11,571 nucleotides of DNA from Bacteroidota bacterium (GTDB lineage Bacteria > Bacteroidota > Bacteroidia > Chitinophagales > Chitinophagaceae), in the NCBI GenBank assembly GCA_013414745.1, contig CP058707.1, positions 1,604,000 to 1,615,570 of the forward strand, in the 5' to 3' direction. The position numbers and the translations under genes were made by a program. The notes under the pieces are model-generated. The model searched no databases, had not been told where the DNA came from, and worked only from the letters and a program-made list of their open reading frames with translations. Below, in pieces: positions 1 through 9,663 of the stretch. Every line of letters begins with the position of its first letter. The stretch's first letter is position 1.

Positions 1-130
1 AACTCTTTTTGGCACAGGGCAATTCCTGAATCCATTTAAAAACAGATGGCGGGTAAGTAGGTCGATAGCGGGCGTAGTCGGCGGATCGTTCTGAGAAATA
101 GTCTTTCATCGCATTCAAAGATAACTCCAT
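1..130 (-). CDS. Class I SAM-dependent methyltransferase, N-terminal part, runs off the left edge
   Basis: The 43 visible codons begin MELSLNAMKDYFSERSADYA and continue with a Y-R-P-T-Y-P stretch followed by F-K-W-I. The pattern DYFSxxSxDYAxYRPTYPxxxFxW is the usual N-terminus of small class I (Rossmann-fold) SAM-dependent methyltransferases of the Methyltransf_11/25 type. The SAM-binding motifs would lie further along, outside the window, so the substrate cannot be named. Two in-frame starts are possible: position 130, one base after the stop of the upstream leftward gene, or position 109 (MKDYFSERS), which fits the usual short N-terminus better. Neither has a Shine-Dalgarno sequence, as is normal in Bacteroidota. 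The near-zero gap suggests co-transcription with the secreted-protein gene before it. Seen: sequence and spacing. Known: the family pattern. Inferred: operon membership. Confidence 0.75.
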   Translation of the reverse strand, partial: MELSLNAMKDYFSERSADYARYRPTYPPSVFKWIQELPCAKKS

Positions 131-131
131 T

Positions 132-690
132 CTAAGGTGTCACACTGCCAATAAAACTATTGTTGTTTGTTTCCCACAACAAGAAGTCCAAACCATCCAC
201 AATTCCATCACCGTTTAAATCGGTGGCGAGATAGCCCGAACCAAAACTATTATTATCTACTTCCCAGTCGTTGTAATCGAGGCCATCGATGACGCCGTCC
301 TGATTGATGTCGCCACTATACAACCCAAAAACACCGGGTTCCAACTGGGGCATATTCTGACCGTAAGCCTGAACGATCCTGAATGAAAAGCATAGTTTGT
401 AATAGGTGCTTGTACCTGTACTGGCGCAGCACTCCAGGTTTCAATCGCATTGCGGTGCTTCACCACAAGGTAATAAAACCCGTTCAACTGAGGCATCCGG
501 CATGGAATTGACCCATCGGTATACATCAAACAGCTGGAGGAATAAACAGTGGTAAAATTAATCGGATCGCGCAATTGCACTTCGATGGAATCACTAATAT
601 CCGGACAGGTTTGTATGCCCTGATTTAATAAAGTAGTTGTTTGCGTTTCGTTGCCGGTATAATACCCTTCCACAAAGCTTTCAGGTTTAA
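132..690 (-). other. C-terminal module of gene A with two EF-hand/dockerin-like loops
   Basis: After repair of breaks near 675 and 378 the module runs from [13 protein letters not shown], through [15 protein letters not shown], and [18 protein letters not shown], to [20 protein letters not shown] and [20 protein letters not shown], ending FIGSVTP. Both loops match DxNxDGxxDxxD, so two Ca2+ sites are likely. The same module ends gene B. In Bacteroidota it recurs at the extreme C-terminus of secreted proteins. A role in export or anchoring is inference. Confidence 0.8.
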
Positions 691-3179
691 TTGCATAAAT
701 GACGTGCCAACACCCTCGCCTTGTACGGTATAGTTAAACTCATATTCATCACAATCATTGTTGAAGATAGTGACGACGGCCTGTTTGACCCTATCCCTGA
801 AGGCGTAAAATGCAGATCAAAAGATGCCGAAGAGTTGGGTGCGATACTGAGAGGCAGGGTCAGGCCCGACCAACTAAAGTCTGTGGCATCTGCGCCGGAA
901 ATTGAAATCGCATTCACAATTAGCGGCATAAAGTCGAGGTTTTTTATCGTCATCTGATTCGTGCGTGTCTCCATGACTGTGCCTGCAAAAAGTTCGTTCC
1001 GTTATGACCTGTCGGGCTGGGCACTAACGAATTATCTGTGATCGGATTGCATTTTGATTCCAATGCAATTTCAGAAGGGGTATCGTCAAAATTGCCATTG
1101 CAGTTTTCGTCGGTGCCGTTACAAGGAATTTCTGGCTTGCCCGGATGTATGGTTGAATCGGCATCATTGCAATCTCCCGCCTGAGTGACGTATCCGGGTG
1201 GCGGGTAACAGGTATGTACACTCCAGTAAACGTACCATATCCATCCTGATCGGCATCCGGATAATAGTAGTTGGCAAACAAACTGGTCGTCACATTTACG
1301 GGATACAATTGGGCCTGGCAACTTGTATTTAATTGATCTCGTACTTTCACCGAATGAAATCCTGAATTCACGCCATTAAACACCGGACTGCTCTGATAGG
1401 CCCCGTTGTCCAGGGCATATTGTAAACTACCTGTGCAATAATAACAGGTTGCGTGCACAGTCAAACCCGCATCCGGCGTACTACTGCAACTGGATGGGGT
1501 GATTTGAATCGAATCAATCGTCACCAGGCAATTGGGTTCGTACAAACACAAGGTAAAATCCTCCCCATCGGGTACTCCATAATCCCATACCCTGAGGTAA
1601 ATCAGTTGACCTGCCAGGGCGACGTTATTGAGAATATATCCCGATTGAAATTGAGAACAGTTGAGCTGAGTAAAACTTCCGCAGCTACCGGAATACAAGG
1701 CAAACTGAGGTTGCATCAACCCGATATTCTGTACACCGATACCCAGTAGTCCAGACATTGGCATAGTGCATTTAAACCAAACGTCTGCACCGGTAAAGCC
1801 TCCACAAGTAGGATTGGCAGCCGTCGACAAGGGATCGCGGGTGGCCCCTTGCGTAGTAAAGGTGTCGTAGTTGCACAACACAGGCACATTTAGCAATTGG
1901 GCGTTTGAGCAGGAATCATTCGACGGCGTATTCGGTTCCCAGGCACAGATACTATAGTTGATGGCTTCAGATGAAGAACCGTAGGTATAAATTCGTAAAT
2001 ACAAGGTTTGATTCGCTAAATTCTGATTGTTGATATTAATGAAATTAAGCGTTAGAGAAGCACAGGCCAATTCGGTCATAGCGCCACAGGTACCACTATA
2101 TAAAGTCATCCCGGAATAATAAGAAGATTGTCGTTCGAGGCGCAAATGTCCTGATGCCGGCATTTGTAATGTATACCACTGATCGGTACCCTGGTAAGCC
2201 CCACAACTCGGATTGGGTGAGATACTGGTAGGTTCTGGGGTACATCCTTCGTTGTTTGAATTAATCATTGTGCACGTGGTACCCACCGGAATTGGAATGG
2301 CATTCGCACAAAAATCATTGGCGGGCGTATTGGGCTCCCAGGCACACAAGGTAAACCGACCCGTTGCCGGAGAGCCACCGTAACTATACACACGGACATA
2401 AATCCACTGGCCTGCCAATGCCGGATTGTGAATATTGTACGCATCTTCGTTTAAGGTGATACATTTTAGTTTGGTGAAGGACCCGCAGGAACCTGTTAAA
2501 AATTCGAGGCTATTGATAAATCCATTCAGCCCCACCGATTCAAATCGCAATTTTCCGGAAGCCGGCACTTGTGCTTTAAACCAGATATCGTACCCTGCAT
2601 AAGCCCCGCAGGTGGGGTTACTGGCTTCCGCCGGATTGGAAGTGCACCCGTAATTGGCAAATGTATCTACGTTGCAAGAACTCCCTACACTCAGCGTCTG
2701 TGCCTGGATACATGAATCGTTGCTTGGGGTAGCGGGCTCCCAGGCACAGATATTAAAATTACCCGTTTGGAAATTCAGGGCCCGAAATACACGAATGTAA
2801 AAACTTGTCCGGCTGTGAGTGAATTGTTGAGTGTAAATGAACCATCTCCGGTGCGGCAATACACCGAATTTAGACTACCGCATGTGCCACTGTACACCTG
2901 CCAACCAGGTTGAACGCTGTTTCAAAATCAATTTCCAGTTTCCCGGAGGAAGGTACTGTTGTCTTTAACCAGACATCCTCCGGTGTACGAACCACAGGTA
3001 GGATTAGGCACACCCGTGCTGTTGGTTGCTCCGATGTGGGTATAATTGACCATGGAACATTGGGTTCCCGGAGTTAACACGGTGGCCGTTGAACAATCAT
3101 CGCCGGCTAAAATGGGTTGAGCAAACAGGACCTGATGGCCCGTAAGCATGAAAGAAAGAAATAAAATAAAAGAGCGCAT
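132..3179 (-). CDS. Secreted multidomain surface protein (gene A), about 1,018 aa, split by 8 apparent frame breaks
   Basis: The start at 3179 gives a signal peptide ([20 protein letters not shown], then Q). The protein ends GSVTP-TAG at 132. Order after frame repair: four cysteine-containing beta-sandwich modules (3101-1536), a SprB-like module (about 1530-1295), a MopE-type metal-binding motif (1269-1082), a choice-of-anchor-D (HYDIN-like) domain (about 1020-703), and a C-terminal module ending in two calcium-binding-type loops (about 690-132). The longest unbroken stretch is about 2820-1215. Frame breaks lie near 2977 (net -2 or +1), 2903, 2799-2803 (run of 5 needs 6), 1216, 995, 784-786, 674-676 and 378; adding nine bases makes 1,019 codons exactly. 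It is secreted and probably surface-displayed; no catalytic domain is visible. No canonical type IX C-terminal sorting domain is seen. The upstream gap (3180-3399) shows no convincing promoter. Function is inferred to be adhesion or matrix; the ligand is unknown. Confidence 0.85.
703..1020 (-). other. Choice-of-anchor D (HYDIN/ASPM-like Ig) domain in gene A
   Basis: After repair of breaks near 995 and 785 the reading gives [23 protein letters not shown], a [12 protein letters not shown] stretch, [20 protein letters not shown], then [16 protein letters not shown]. This order (TIxNxGxxPL, ISG.D..DF, I.PGxSxxFxxxFxPxxxGxxxAxVxIxNND, Y.F...G.G) is diagnostic for the choice-of-anchor-D beta-sandwich. 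It is a structural spacer in surface proteins and here precedes the C-terminal module. Confidence 0.8.
1082..1269 (-). other. MopE-type metal-binding motif in gene A
   Basis: Reads [16 protein letters not shown], then after a one-base break [20 protein letters not shown], then [18 protein letters not shown]. The succession D-x-D-x-D-G-x-G ... DCNDxDxxxxPG ... E-x-C-N-G-x-D-(E/D)-N-C-x-G is the signature of the putative metal-binding (MopE/thrombospondin type 3-like) region common in secreted Bacteroidota proteins. The acidic residues are likely Ca2+ ligands. Which metal is bound here cannot be told. Confidence 0.75.
1536..3101 (-). repeat. Four tandem cysteine-containing beta-sandwich modules in gene A
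   Basis: The modules begin near 3101, 2721, 2319 and 1920, each about 380-400 bp (about 130 aa). The shared pattern is N/GDxCxxAxxL...C, then NP[TS]CGxYxGxDxW, PxSGxLxxx, LYSGxCGxxxxLxC, L-A-G-Q-x-x-Y-L-R-V-x-x-Y, and a closing F[10 protein letters not shown]. The plan resembles PPC-like (pre-peptidase C-terminal-like) jelly-roll modules found in Bacteroidota secreted proteins. The paired conserved cysteines suggest disulphides in the exported protein. Repeat 1 is the most broken by indels, but its motifs are all present across frames. Confidence 0.8.
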
Positions 3180-3340
3180 GGTTGGTTGGTTTGATGCCGA
3201 GTACCTATTCAACTTAAACCTGACCGGAAGCGCCCCAAGCTTTCATTTGAAATTTAACTTCTTCGTTAACCAGTATAGGTCGTGATGGTACCCGCTGAAC
3301 GAATATACTGAACTCTGCTCCAAAATAAAACCCTATCCAT

Positions 3341-3377
3341 AAAAACCGGATGAATTCCATTTCGAAATTCATCCGGT
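3341..3377 (-). terminator. Intrinsic terminator after gene B
   Basis: A perfect 12-bp inverted repeat, ACCGGATGAATT at 3345-3356 and AATTCATCCGGT at 3366-3377, encloses a 9-nt loop. Read leftwards it is followed by a T tract (A run at 3341-3345 on the plus strand). It lies 23 bp beyond the inferred TAA of gene B (3400-3402), so it closes the C-B transcription unit and separates it from gene A. Confidence 0.85.
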
Positions 3378-3399
3378 AAGCTGCTTTCAGTCAATCCGT

Positions 3400-3945
3400 T
3401 TACGGCGTCACCAAACCAATAAATGCATTATTGTTTGTTTCCTACAACAAGAAATCTAAACCATCCACTATACCATCTCCACTTAAATCTGTGGAGAGGT
3501 AACCGTTCGCAAAGTTGTTGTTGTCAGTTTCCCAATCATTATAATCTAAGCCATCCACAACACCATCCTGATTAATATCACCGGTATAGAAGGCAAAAGA
3601 CCCGTTACTGAGGGAAGCCTGGTTATCGCCAAAGGCTTTGTTCGCTTGTACAGTAAAATTGTAATTCAATGGTGATGCATCCAGAATCTGCGGATAGGCC
3701 GACCAGGTTTCAACATGGTTGCGATGCCGATCACCACATAGGCCGTATCCACAAACGGAGGCCATACACATTGCACACTTCCATCACGCTGCAACAAATG
3801 GGTTGAACTTTGAATGAGGGCATACGGCGGTAAGGGCTCACGCAATTCTACTACGATGGTATCCGTTAATTGGTTGGAGGTATCAACGCCCTGATTCAGC
3901 AATACCGGTTGCATTTGTCCGTTATAGTAATACCTTGTAACAGAC
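3400..3945 (-). other. C-terminal module of gene B, paralogous to that of gene A
   Basis: The repaired reading gives N-L-T-C-L-L-Q-G-Y-Y-Y-N-G, V-L-L-N-Q-G-V, D-T-I-V-V-E-L-R-E-P, H-R-N-H-V-E-T-W-S-A-Y-P, then [20 protein letters not shown] and [15 protein letters not shown], a TAG, and E-T-N-N-N-A-F-I-G-L-V-T-P-TAA. Frame breaks at 3932 and 3727-3728 and the nonsense codon at 3442-3444 break it up. Both loops keep the DxNxDGxxDxxD ligand pattern apart from N-to-S in the second. Confidence 0.8.
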
Positions 3946-6900
3946 AGGTCAGATTCAGAATGGTATTACAAACATGTTCATTCACCTGAAAACTTCCGGT
4001 ATGCGCGCATCCTGCCATATTCACCATATTCAGGGTATAAACACCTTGCGCCACATTCACCGTTGGGGCCGTACTGATAACTCCCGATGATGAACTCCAG
4101 CTAAACGAAGTTCCGGGTACTGTTGATAAGGTGGTTTGACTGCCCGTGCAGATGAGGGTATCACCCTGAATGAGGGCGGCATCATTGTTATACGCCTGTG
4201 CCACCGGTTGAACCGTACATCCATTGGCATCCGTAACGATCACAGAATAATTTCCGGTGGCCAGATTTGAAATCGTTTGCGATGTTTGTCCATTGCTCCA
4301 CAAATACATATACGGAGGTACCCCACCTGAGGCATTTACCGTAACTGTTGCAGCCGGCACGGTATTGATGCTATCACAGGAACTGATATAATTAGTGGTA
4401 GTAGCCGTGAGCGTGGGTGGTGAAAGTATAATAGCCGTTGCTGTATCGATGCAACCATGGCTATCCGTCAACGTAACACTATAAGTACCTAAAGGCTGAT
4501 TGTTCTGGAAGGATGCCGTTGACCCATTGCTCCACAGTTGAGTATACGGAGGCGTACCCCTGTACCCGTCACCGACAACAATCCGATTTGTGTTCCGCAT
4601 CCAATAAATGTACCGAAAGCGTAGGCTTGTACTGGTGTTGGTTCAATCACATCGCAGGAGGTTACCTGGGTACAACCGCGGGCATCCGTCACCGTTACGA
4701 TATAGTTGCCTGCCGGTAAATTATTCTGGCTGGCCTGCATTCCGTATCCTGCCCACTGGTATTGAAATGGAGGATACATGCCTGAAGCATTCACGCTGAT
4801 GTTGCCATCTGAATTACCATAACATAATAAGGTATCCCCTGTGGTGACCAGTGTCATGGTATCAGGCTGAGTAAGAACTATCGTATCCAGCACCGTGCAA
4901 CCCAAGGTATCCGTGATGGTAGCAAAATAGTTTCCGGCAGGCAAGTTGTTTCGCACAAACTGATTATTGGTATCTGCCCAACTAATCTGATACGGCATGG
5001 TACCACCTGTACTATTCAATGAAATACTTCCATCGGATTCACCATAACAGGATACCCCATAACCGGTATAATCAGAAACCGTTGGTATCGACAACAACGG
5101 AGCCGGCTCGGTAAGTGTTGTGGATGCTGTGGTGATGCATCCTACCGAATCGGTGATTTGTACACTGTAAACTCCGGCCAATAAATTGACCGCTGTGGCA
5201 GTGGTTTGTCCATTCGACCAAAGGAAACTCATGGTAGCCGTACCTCCAGTAATCAGGCAGGAAATTTGACCATCATTTTCACCATAACATGAAATATGAT
5301 TTCCACCATAACGAACATACGGTTGTAAGGTAACGCTTAATGGGTCGGGTTGGGTTAGGGTAACTGTTGTTGTAGCCGGCGCACACGTATTGGCATCCCA
5401 TACGGTAACAGTATAGGTACCGGCACTCAAATTATTGATGCTGGCTGTGGTAGCCCCTGTACTCCATAAATACGTGTAAGGTGCTGTTCCTCCAGAAGGA
5501 TATACGGTGGCGCTTCCATCCGAATACCCATAACAGGAAATTTGATATCCCCGTGTATTGGTCGGACTGACAGCGGATGCACTCACCAAAGCCGGTTGTT
5601 GTATGGTGTAGGCGGTATCTTGCTGGCAGGTATTCGCATCCGTTACTGAGAGTACATAGGTTCCTGCACCCAGGTTTATATTGTTCGGACCTGAAACTGA
5701 ATTACTCCAACTATACGAATACGGAGCCACTGTTCCACTTGCCGTCCCCAGTAAAGAGGCTGTTTGATTTCCGTAACAGGCGATTCCTGCCGTTTGGGAA
5801 ATCACCGGTACAGGAAGTGGATGGATCGTTGCCGATAAAACATTGGTCATGGTTGAACATCCTGTGAGTGTATCGATGACCTCAGCGGAATAGTTTCCTG
5901 AGGCCGTTGCAGCAAAAGAATATGCGTAATGATACGATGGTACATAGCATCCACAAGAAATGCTATAGCCCCAATAGGTAATCGGACTCCCATTGTAATA
6001 CCATTTGTAAATAGCATTCGCAACAGGTTGGGTTGATAAGTTCACAGCATCTCCCAAACAGGCCGATGCCGGTCCGTTATAGGCAATACTTCCGGATGGT
6101 AATGGGTTTACGGTGATAGTAACGGGCACTGCCTGAGTTACACATCCGTTTACATCGGTCACCGTTAAACTATACGTTCCGGATGTAGTGATATTCGGAA
6201 TAGAGGACGCTGTGCTATTGGGACTCCAAACATACGTACCCGCCGGGGATGCATTTAAAGTGACTGCATTTCCGGCACAGAACGTGGTGGGTCCGCTTGG
6301 GACAATTACAGCTTGCTGATAAAAAGTGACCGGTGTTGGATTGGACGTGTTGGTACAACCAAAATTATCCGTCACCATAACGGTGTATGTTCCTTGGGTT
6401 GATGCAACAATACTCTGTGTGGTATCACCGGTACTCCACAAGTAAGACGATGCCGGAGTGGATGTCAAGATGGTATTTGCTCCAATACAAAGTGTTGTGC
6501 CACCGTTGGCGGTAATAACGGGTTGTGCCGGTTGAATAACGGTCACCGCGATGGGATTGGTAAAACTGAAACATCCCGTTAAGGTATCCAGTATCTTGGC
6601 CGTATACGTTCCCTGTGCACCGGCAGGATAGGAATACCCACTCACATGAATGCTGATATAACAACTATAGCCCGACGAATACGATGAATAAGTGATCGGA
6701 CTTCCATCCCGATACCAGAAATACACGCAATTGGGCGAACCTGCCGCTTGCAGGCTGAGTGTAGTGCCCGAACAAATGGTGGTTGAACCAGATGCCGTGA
6801 TGGTGCCAACAGGAAGTGGATGCACCGTAACAGGCATATAGGCGGTATCCTTACAACCCGGACCTGGCTCGGTGACAATAACAGAAATACTCTGACTATT

Positions 6901-9612
6901 ATTGACCGTAATTGAAGATGAAGTAGCCCCGGTAGACCACAAGTAGTTTACGCCACTGGCTGGGCTTGCTGTTAGGGTAACCTGATCACCGGCGCAGAAC
7001 GTGGTTGGCCCACTGGCTGCAATGCTAGCAACCGGATGCACATCCACATTTACCGGAGCAGACCAGGATTTGCATCCGAAGGCATTCACAACGGTATCCA
7101 CTAAACTAATACTTTGATACAGCGTTTGAGAGGCGGTCGTTGCTCCATTGCTCCACATATTGTTTGTGGCCGCACTGGAGGTTAAAGTAACTGAAGATCC
7201 GTTGCAGAAATTTAATGGGCCACTCGCCGAGATGACCGGCACCGGCGGATTGGGATTTACGGTGACAAGTACTGAAGCCTGCAGCGAACATCCGTTGGTA
7301 TCCACTAAGGCGACACTATATGTACCGCTGCTGGAAACGGTAATGAATGAATTGGAAGAACCTGTAGACCAGCTGTACGAATTGGCCGCCGATGCATTAA
7401 GCGTCACGCTGCCTCCAGCACAAAATGTGGTGGGTCCGGATGGGGTGATCCCTGCAACGCCTGATCCGAATTTTGTAGTGATGACGGGATTCGAAGTATT
7501 CTTACATCCATTGGCCCCTGTTACGGTGACCGTGTAATACCCTGAACTATCCGTGGTAATCGATGGTGTGGTGGGTCCTACATTCCAGGCAATATTTGTG
7601 GTGATGCTGGACGTAAGCGTCACATTCTGGCCCGGACAAAAACTCAGGGGGCCACTGGCTGAAATAACCGGCTTCACAGGCTGTGGTAACATGCTCACCG
7701 TTTTGGTAGCCGTCATACTATAGCCCTGATTATCGGTGACTGTTACCGTATACGTTCCCGGACCAGTAATGGATTGTTTGAAGGTTGTAGAGCCTCCGGA
7801 CCAGACATATTGCGCATATCCGGTGGGCACCATTAAACTATCGGTAGTTCCCTGACACATGACGGAATTACCTGCAATGGTTATCTGTGGACCGGCATTC
7901 ACAAGCACCGGCATCGATGCTCCCGGACAGTTCGTATTGTCTGTAACGATTACCACATAAGATCCGCTCAGAGTGGCTGTGTATGACTGCGCGTTGCCTA
8001 CGATGGTATTGTCGCGCATCCAGGTATAGCTGGTATAACCGGCCGGTGCATTTAATGTAATCTGACCTCCAGCACAAAAGTTTAATGAACCCGAATAGGT
8101 GATATTGGGCATTGGAGTGGATGCACAAGAAGTGATTAAAATGGCCGATGTAAAATAGGGCCCCCAGTTATTATCCTGGCCTTTGATGCGCACTTTTAAT
8201 TTATGTAAACCGGTCGGGATGCCAGAGCTTAGTAAAGTAGCCTGGGCAGATTCAAACACCGCACTAAAATTTCCGTTCAATGCAATCACCATAAAGGAGG
8301 TATCACTGATTTGAATTTCACCTTGGGTCAGTTGCAGATGCCTTGCACTCAAACTATCCTCAAACGAAATGGGGATACGAAACGGTGCAGACCAATTGTT
8401 GGCAACCTCTTTAAAACGAACACAAAGGGTATGTACGCCCGATGCAAAAGGTGGAGTGCTGCTTTGCAAGGCTGATTCAACGGCATCGGAATAGGAACCA
8501 TCAAAGGCCAGTAAGGATTGCGGATACAACAAGGTATCATTATCCCAATACAATTGCCCCTGGGCCAGATTAATATTGCGGTAGGAAAGCGGACCTTCGA
8601 CAGTGAATGCGGTAGAAAAACAGGTCCCCATTGCGATGGAAGAGAATCACGAAATTGTACATTGAGTTTATGTACACCGATCCCCGGTGCCGGCAAACTG
8701 TGCAACGCCGATTCAACCGACTGATTAAAATTACCATCCAGTGCCAGCATATTCGGAGCCGGAGGTGTGTTATTATCGAACCAGACCCGGGCTGCATCTA
8801 CCCGAATACTCCGTTCAAGGTTGAGTGCCTGATCTATTTTCAGCGTAGTCGTAAACACCGGACTGGTATTGCCATTGCCGTTGGGGTCCAGCAAACGAAC
8901 ATGTAAGGTATGTAAGCCGGCAGTTGAAAACGTATTGATGGCACTGGTTGTGGCAAACTCGTTGATGGCTTGCGAAGCATTTCCATTCACAATAATCAAC
9001 CCTGTACTTTGAGCGGGTGTATTATCCCAATACGCTTCGGCTAATGCGGCTGAAATGAGCCGATTGACGCCTAAAGAAGCATCATATTTAACTACCGTGC
9101 TGAATTCAGGACTATATTGTCCGTCAACACCCAGCACCTGAACACTGAGTTTGTGTAAACCCGGTGAGGAAAAGGAAGAAAGCGAAGTACTTTCAATAAA
9201 GGAATTGAGCGCCTGTGCAGCATTGCCGTTCAGGATAATGAGATTGACTGCTGTGCCCAGATTGCCATTCCAATACGCTCTACCTAATACCGCACCGATA
9301 TTACGTGCACCCAGGGCCTGATCAACCTGTAAAACCGACTTAAACGGAGTGCCCCAATTTCCGATGGAATCCTGGTAGCGGACATGCAACACATGGGTTC
9401 CGGCTGGTAAGGACAAACTAACGGTTTGCAGCGCAGTTCGGAATGCATCATTGGCATTTCCCTGCAAGGAAAAAGCAGTTCCATTGCCGTTACCCGGATC
9501 TGTATCAAAATAATTCCGCCGCAACGAGTTTCCCTCGTCCGCTTTGGGCTTGTACCTGCATCATGCCTCCAAACAGAAGCAGCAACAGCAGGTGAATAAA
9601 TAAACCTTTCAT
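3400..9612 (-). CDS. Giant SprB-like modular surface adhesin (gene B), about 2,070 aa, split by 5 frame breaks and one nonsense codon
   Basis: The start at 9612 gives MKGLFIHLLLLLLFGGMMQV then QAQ, a signal peptide; an in-frame ATG at 9630 would add six residues. Order by approximate residue: six FDxDPG-like modules (30-490), ten Ig/PKD-like modules (500-1260), seven SprB-like repeats (1265-1815), another Ig-like module (1815-1885), and the C-terminal module (1890-2071) ending GLVTP-TAA at 3400. One frame stays open for about 4 kb (8615-4561). Frame breaks lie at 9507-9513 (net -2 or +1), 8616-8620, 4557-4560, 3932 and 3727-3728; repairing them makes the length divisible by three. A TAG at 3442-3444 replaces an expected TGG. 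SprB is the mobile gliding adhesin of Flavobacterium and such repeats mark large surface proteins, but gliding itself is not shown here. It lies 51 bp after gene C, probably co-transcribed. Confidence 0.87.
3442..3444 (-). other. In-frame TAG replacing a conserved Trp codon near the end of gene B
   Basis: The reading D-G-L-D-F-L-L-TAG-E-T-N-N-N continues open to V-T-P-TAA at 3400. The matching site of gene A reads [13 protein letters not shown] with TGG. A single G-to-A change on the coding strand explains the stop. If real, it removes only the last 14 residues. Confidence 0.8.
4160..5811 (-). repeat. Seven SprB-like repeats of gene B
   Basis: Repeat unit of about 75-85 residues: I-S-C-Y-G-x-x-D-G-x-I-x-x-x-x-x-G-G-T-x-P-Y-x-x-x-W-S-N-G-x-T-T-x-x-x-x-N-L-x-A-G-x-Y-x-V-T-V-T-D-x-x-G-C, closing in L-T-Q-P or L-T-E-P. 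It matches the SprB repeat (Pfam SprB, PF13573), where the usual SCFG box appears here as CYG. The first five copies are clear. The last two (below about 4620) lack the CYG box but keep PPYxxLWSNG and GxYSVxxTDxxGC. One frame break (4557-4560) lies inside copy six. Confidence 0.85.
5823..8109 (-). repeat. Ten tandem Ig/PKD-like modules of gene B
   Basis: The pattern V-x-I-x-A-S-G-P-x-x-F-C-x-G-x-x-V-T-L, then Y-x-W-S-T-G-x-T-x-x-x-I-x-V, then G-x-Y-x-V-x-V-T-D-x-N-G-C repeats about every 70-75 residues. Modules begin near 8103, 7887, 7671, 7449, 7239, 7029, 6813, 6522, 6309 and 6093. Each usually has two cysteines (FC...GC) that could form a disulphide. Modules 7 and 10 are longer (about 95 residues) because of a Tyr/Ser/Cys-rich insert. 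They are likely stalk domains holding the protein away from the cell. Confidence 0.85.
8130..9530 (-). repeat. Six N-terminal FDxDPG-like modules of gene B
   Basis: The modules begin near 9530, 9302, 9062, 8810, 8570 and 8335, each about 80 aa. The first carries Y-F-D-T-D-P-G-N-G-N-G-T. The later ones keep [A/G]x[YWVL][WF][DN], then L-I-x-L-N-G-N-x-x-x-A-[LVI], G-[LV]-H-x-L-x-V-R-x-x-D, and a W-G-P-x-F-like ending before D-x-x-L-x-x-R-x-I. This is the known Bacteroidota arrangement that starts with an AEYFxDTDPG segment and continues as HxLxVRxxDxxGxWGPxF repeats. The sixth module is the most diverged. Confidence 0.8.
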
Positions 9613-9663
9613 GGAAATGATTTTTAACATGTTACCAAATCAATTGTGTACACTGCCTTCGGA

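Noticed and set aside
3442-3444. Reassignment of TAG as a sense codon, suggested by the in-frame TAG in gene B and another in the 11159-11386 frame
   Set aside because: Gene A uses TAG as its natural end exactly where its paralogous module ends (V-T-P-TAG at 132-134), so TAG works as a stop in this genome.
7148-7537. A 129-codon open frame on the plus strand opposite the Ig-like array, and several shorter plus-strand frames
   Set aside because: They lie inside coherent minus-strand repeat modules, show no domain or start context, and follow the repeat period of the opposite strand.
4160-8109. Regular periodic repeats that could suggest a CRISPR or DNA satellite array
   Set aside because: The period is about 210-290 bp, the DNA copies are diverged, and conservation is at the protein level (W-S-x-G-x-T, V-T-D-x-x-G-C), so these are protein modules.
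9621-9636. TAACATGTTA palindrome between genes C and B as a terminator or operator
   Set aside because: It is short, has no GC-rich stem or T tract, and overlaps the alternative start ATG at 9630.
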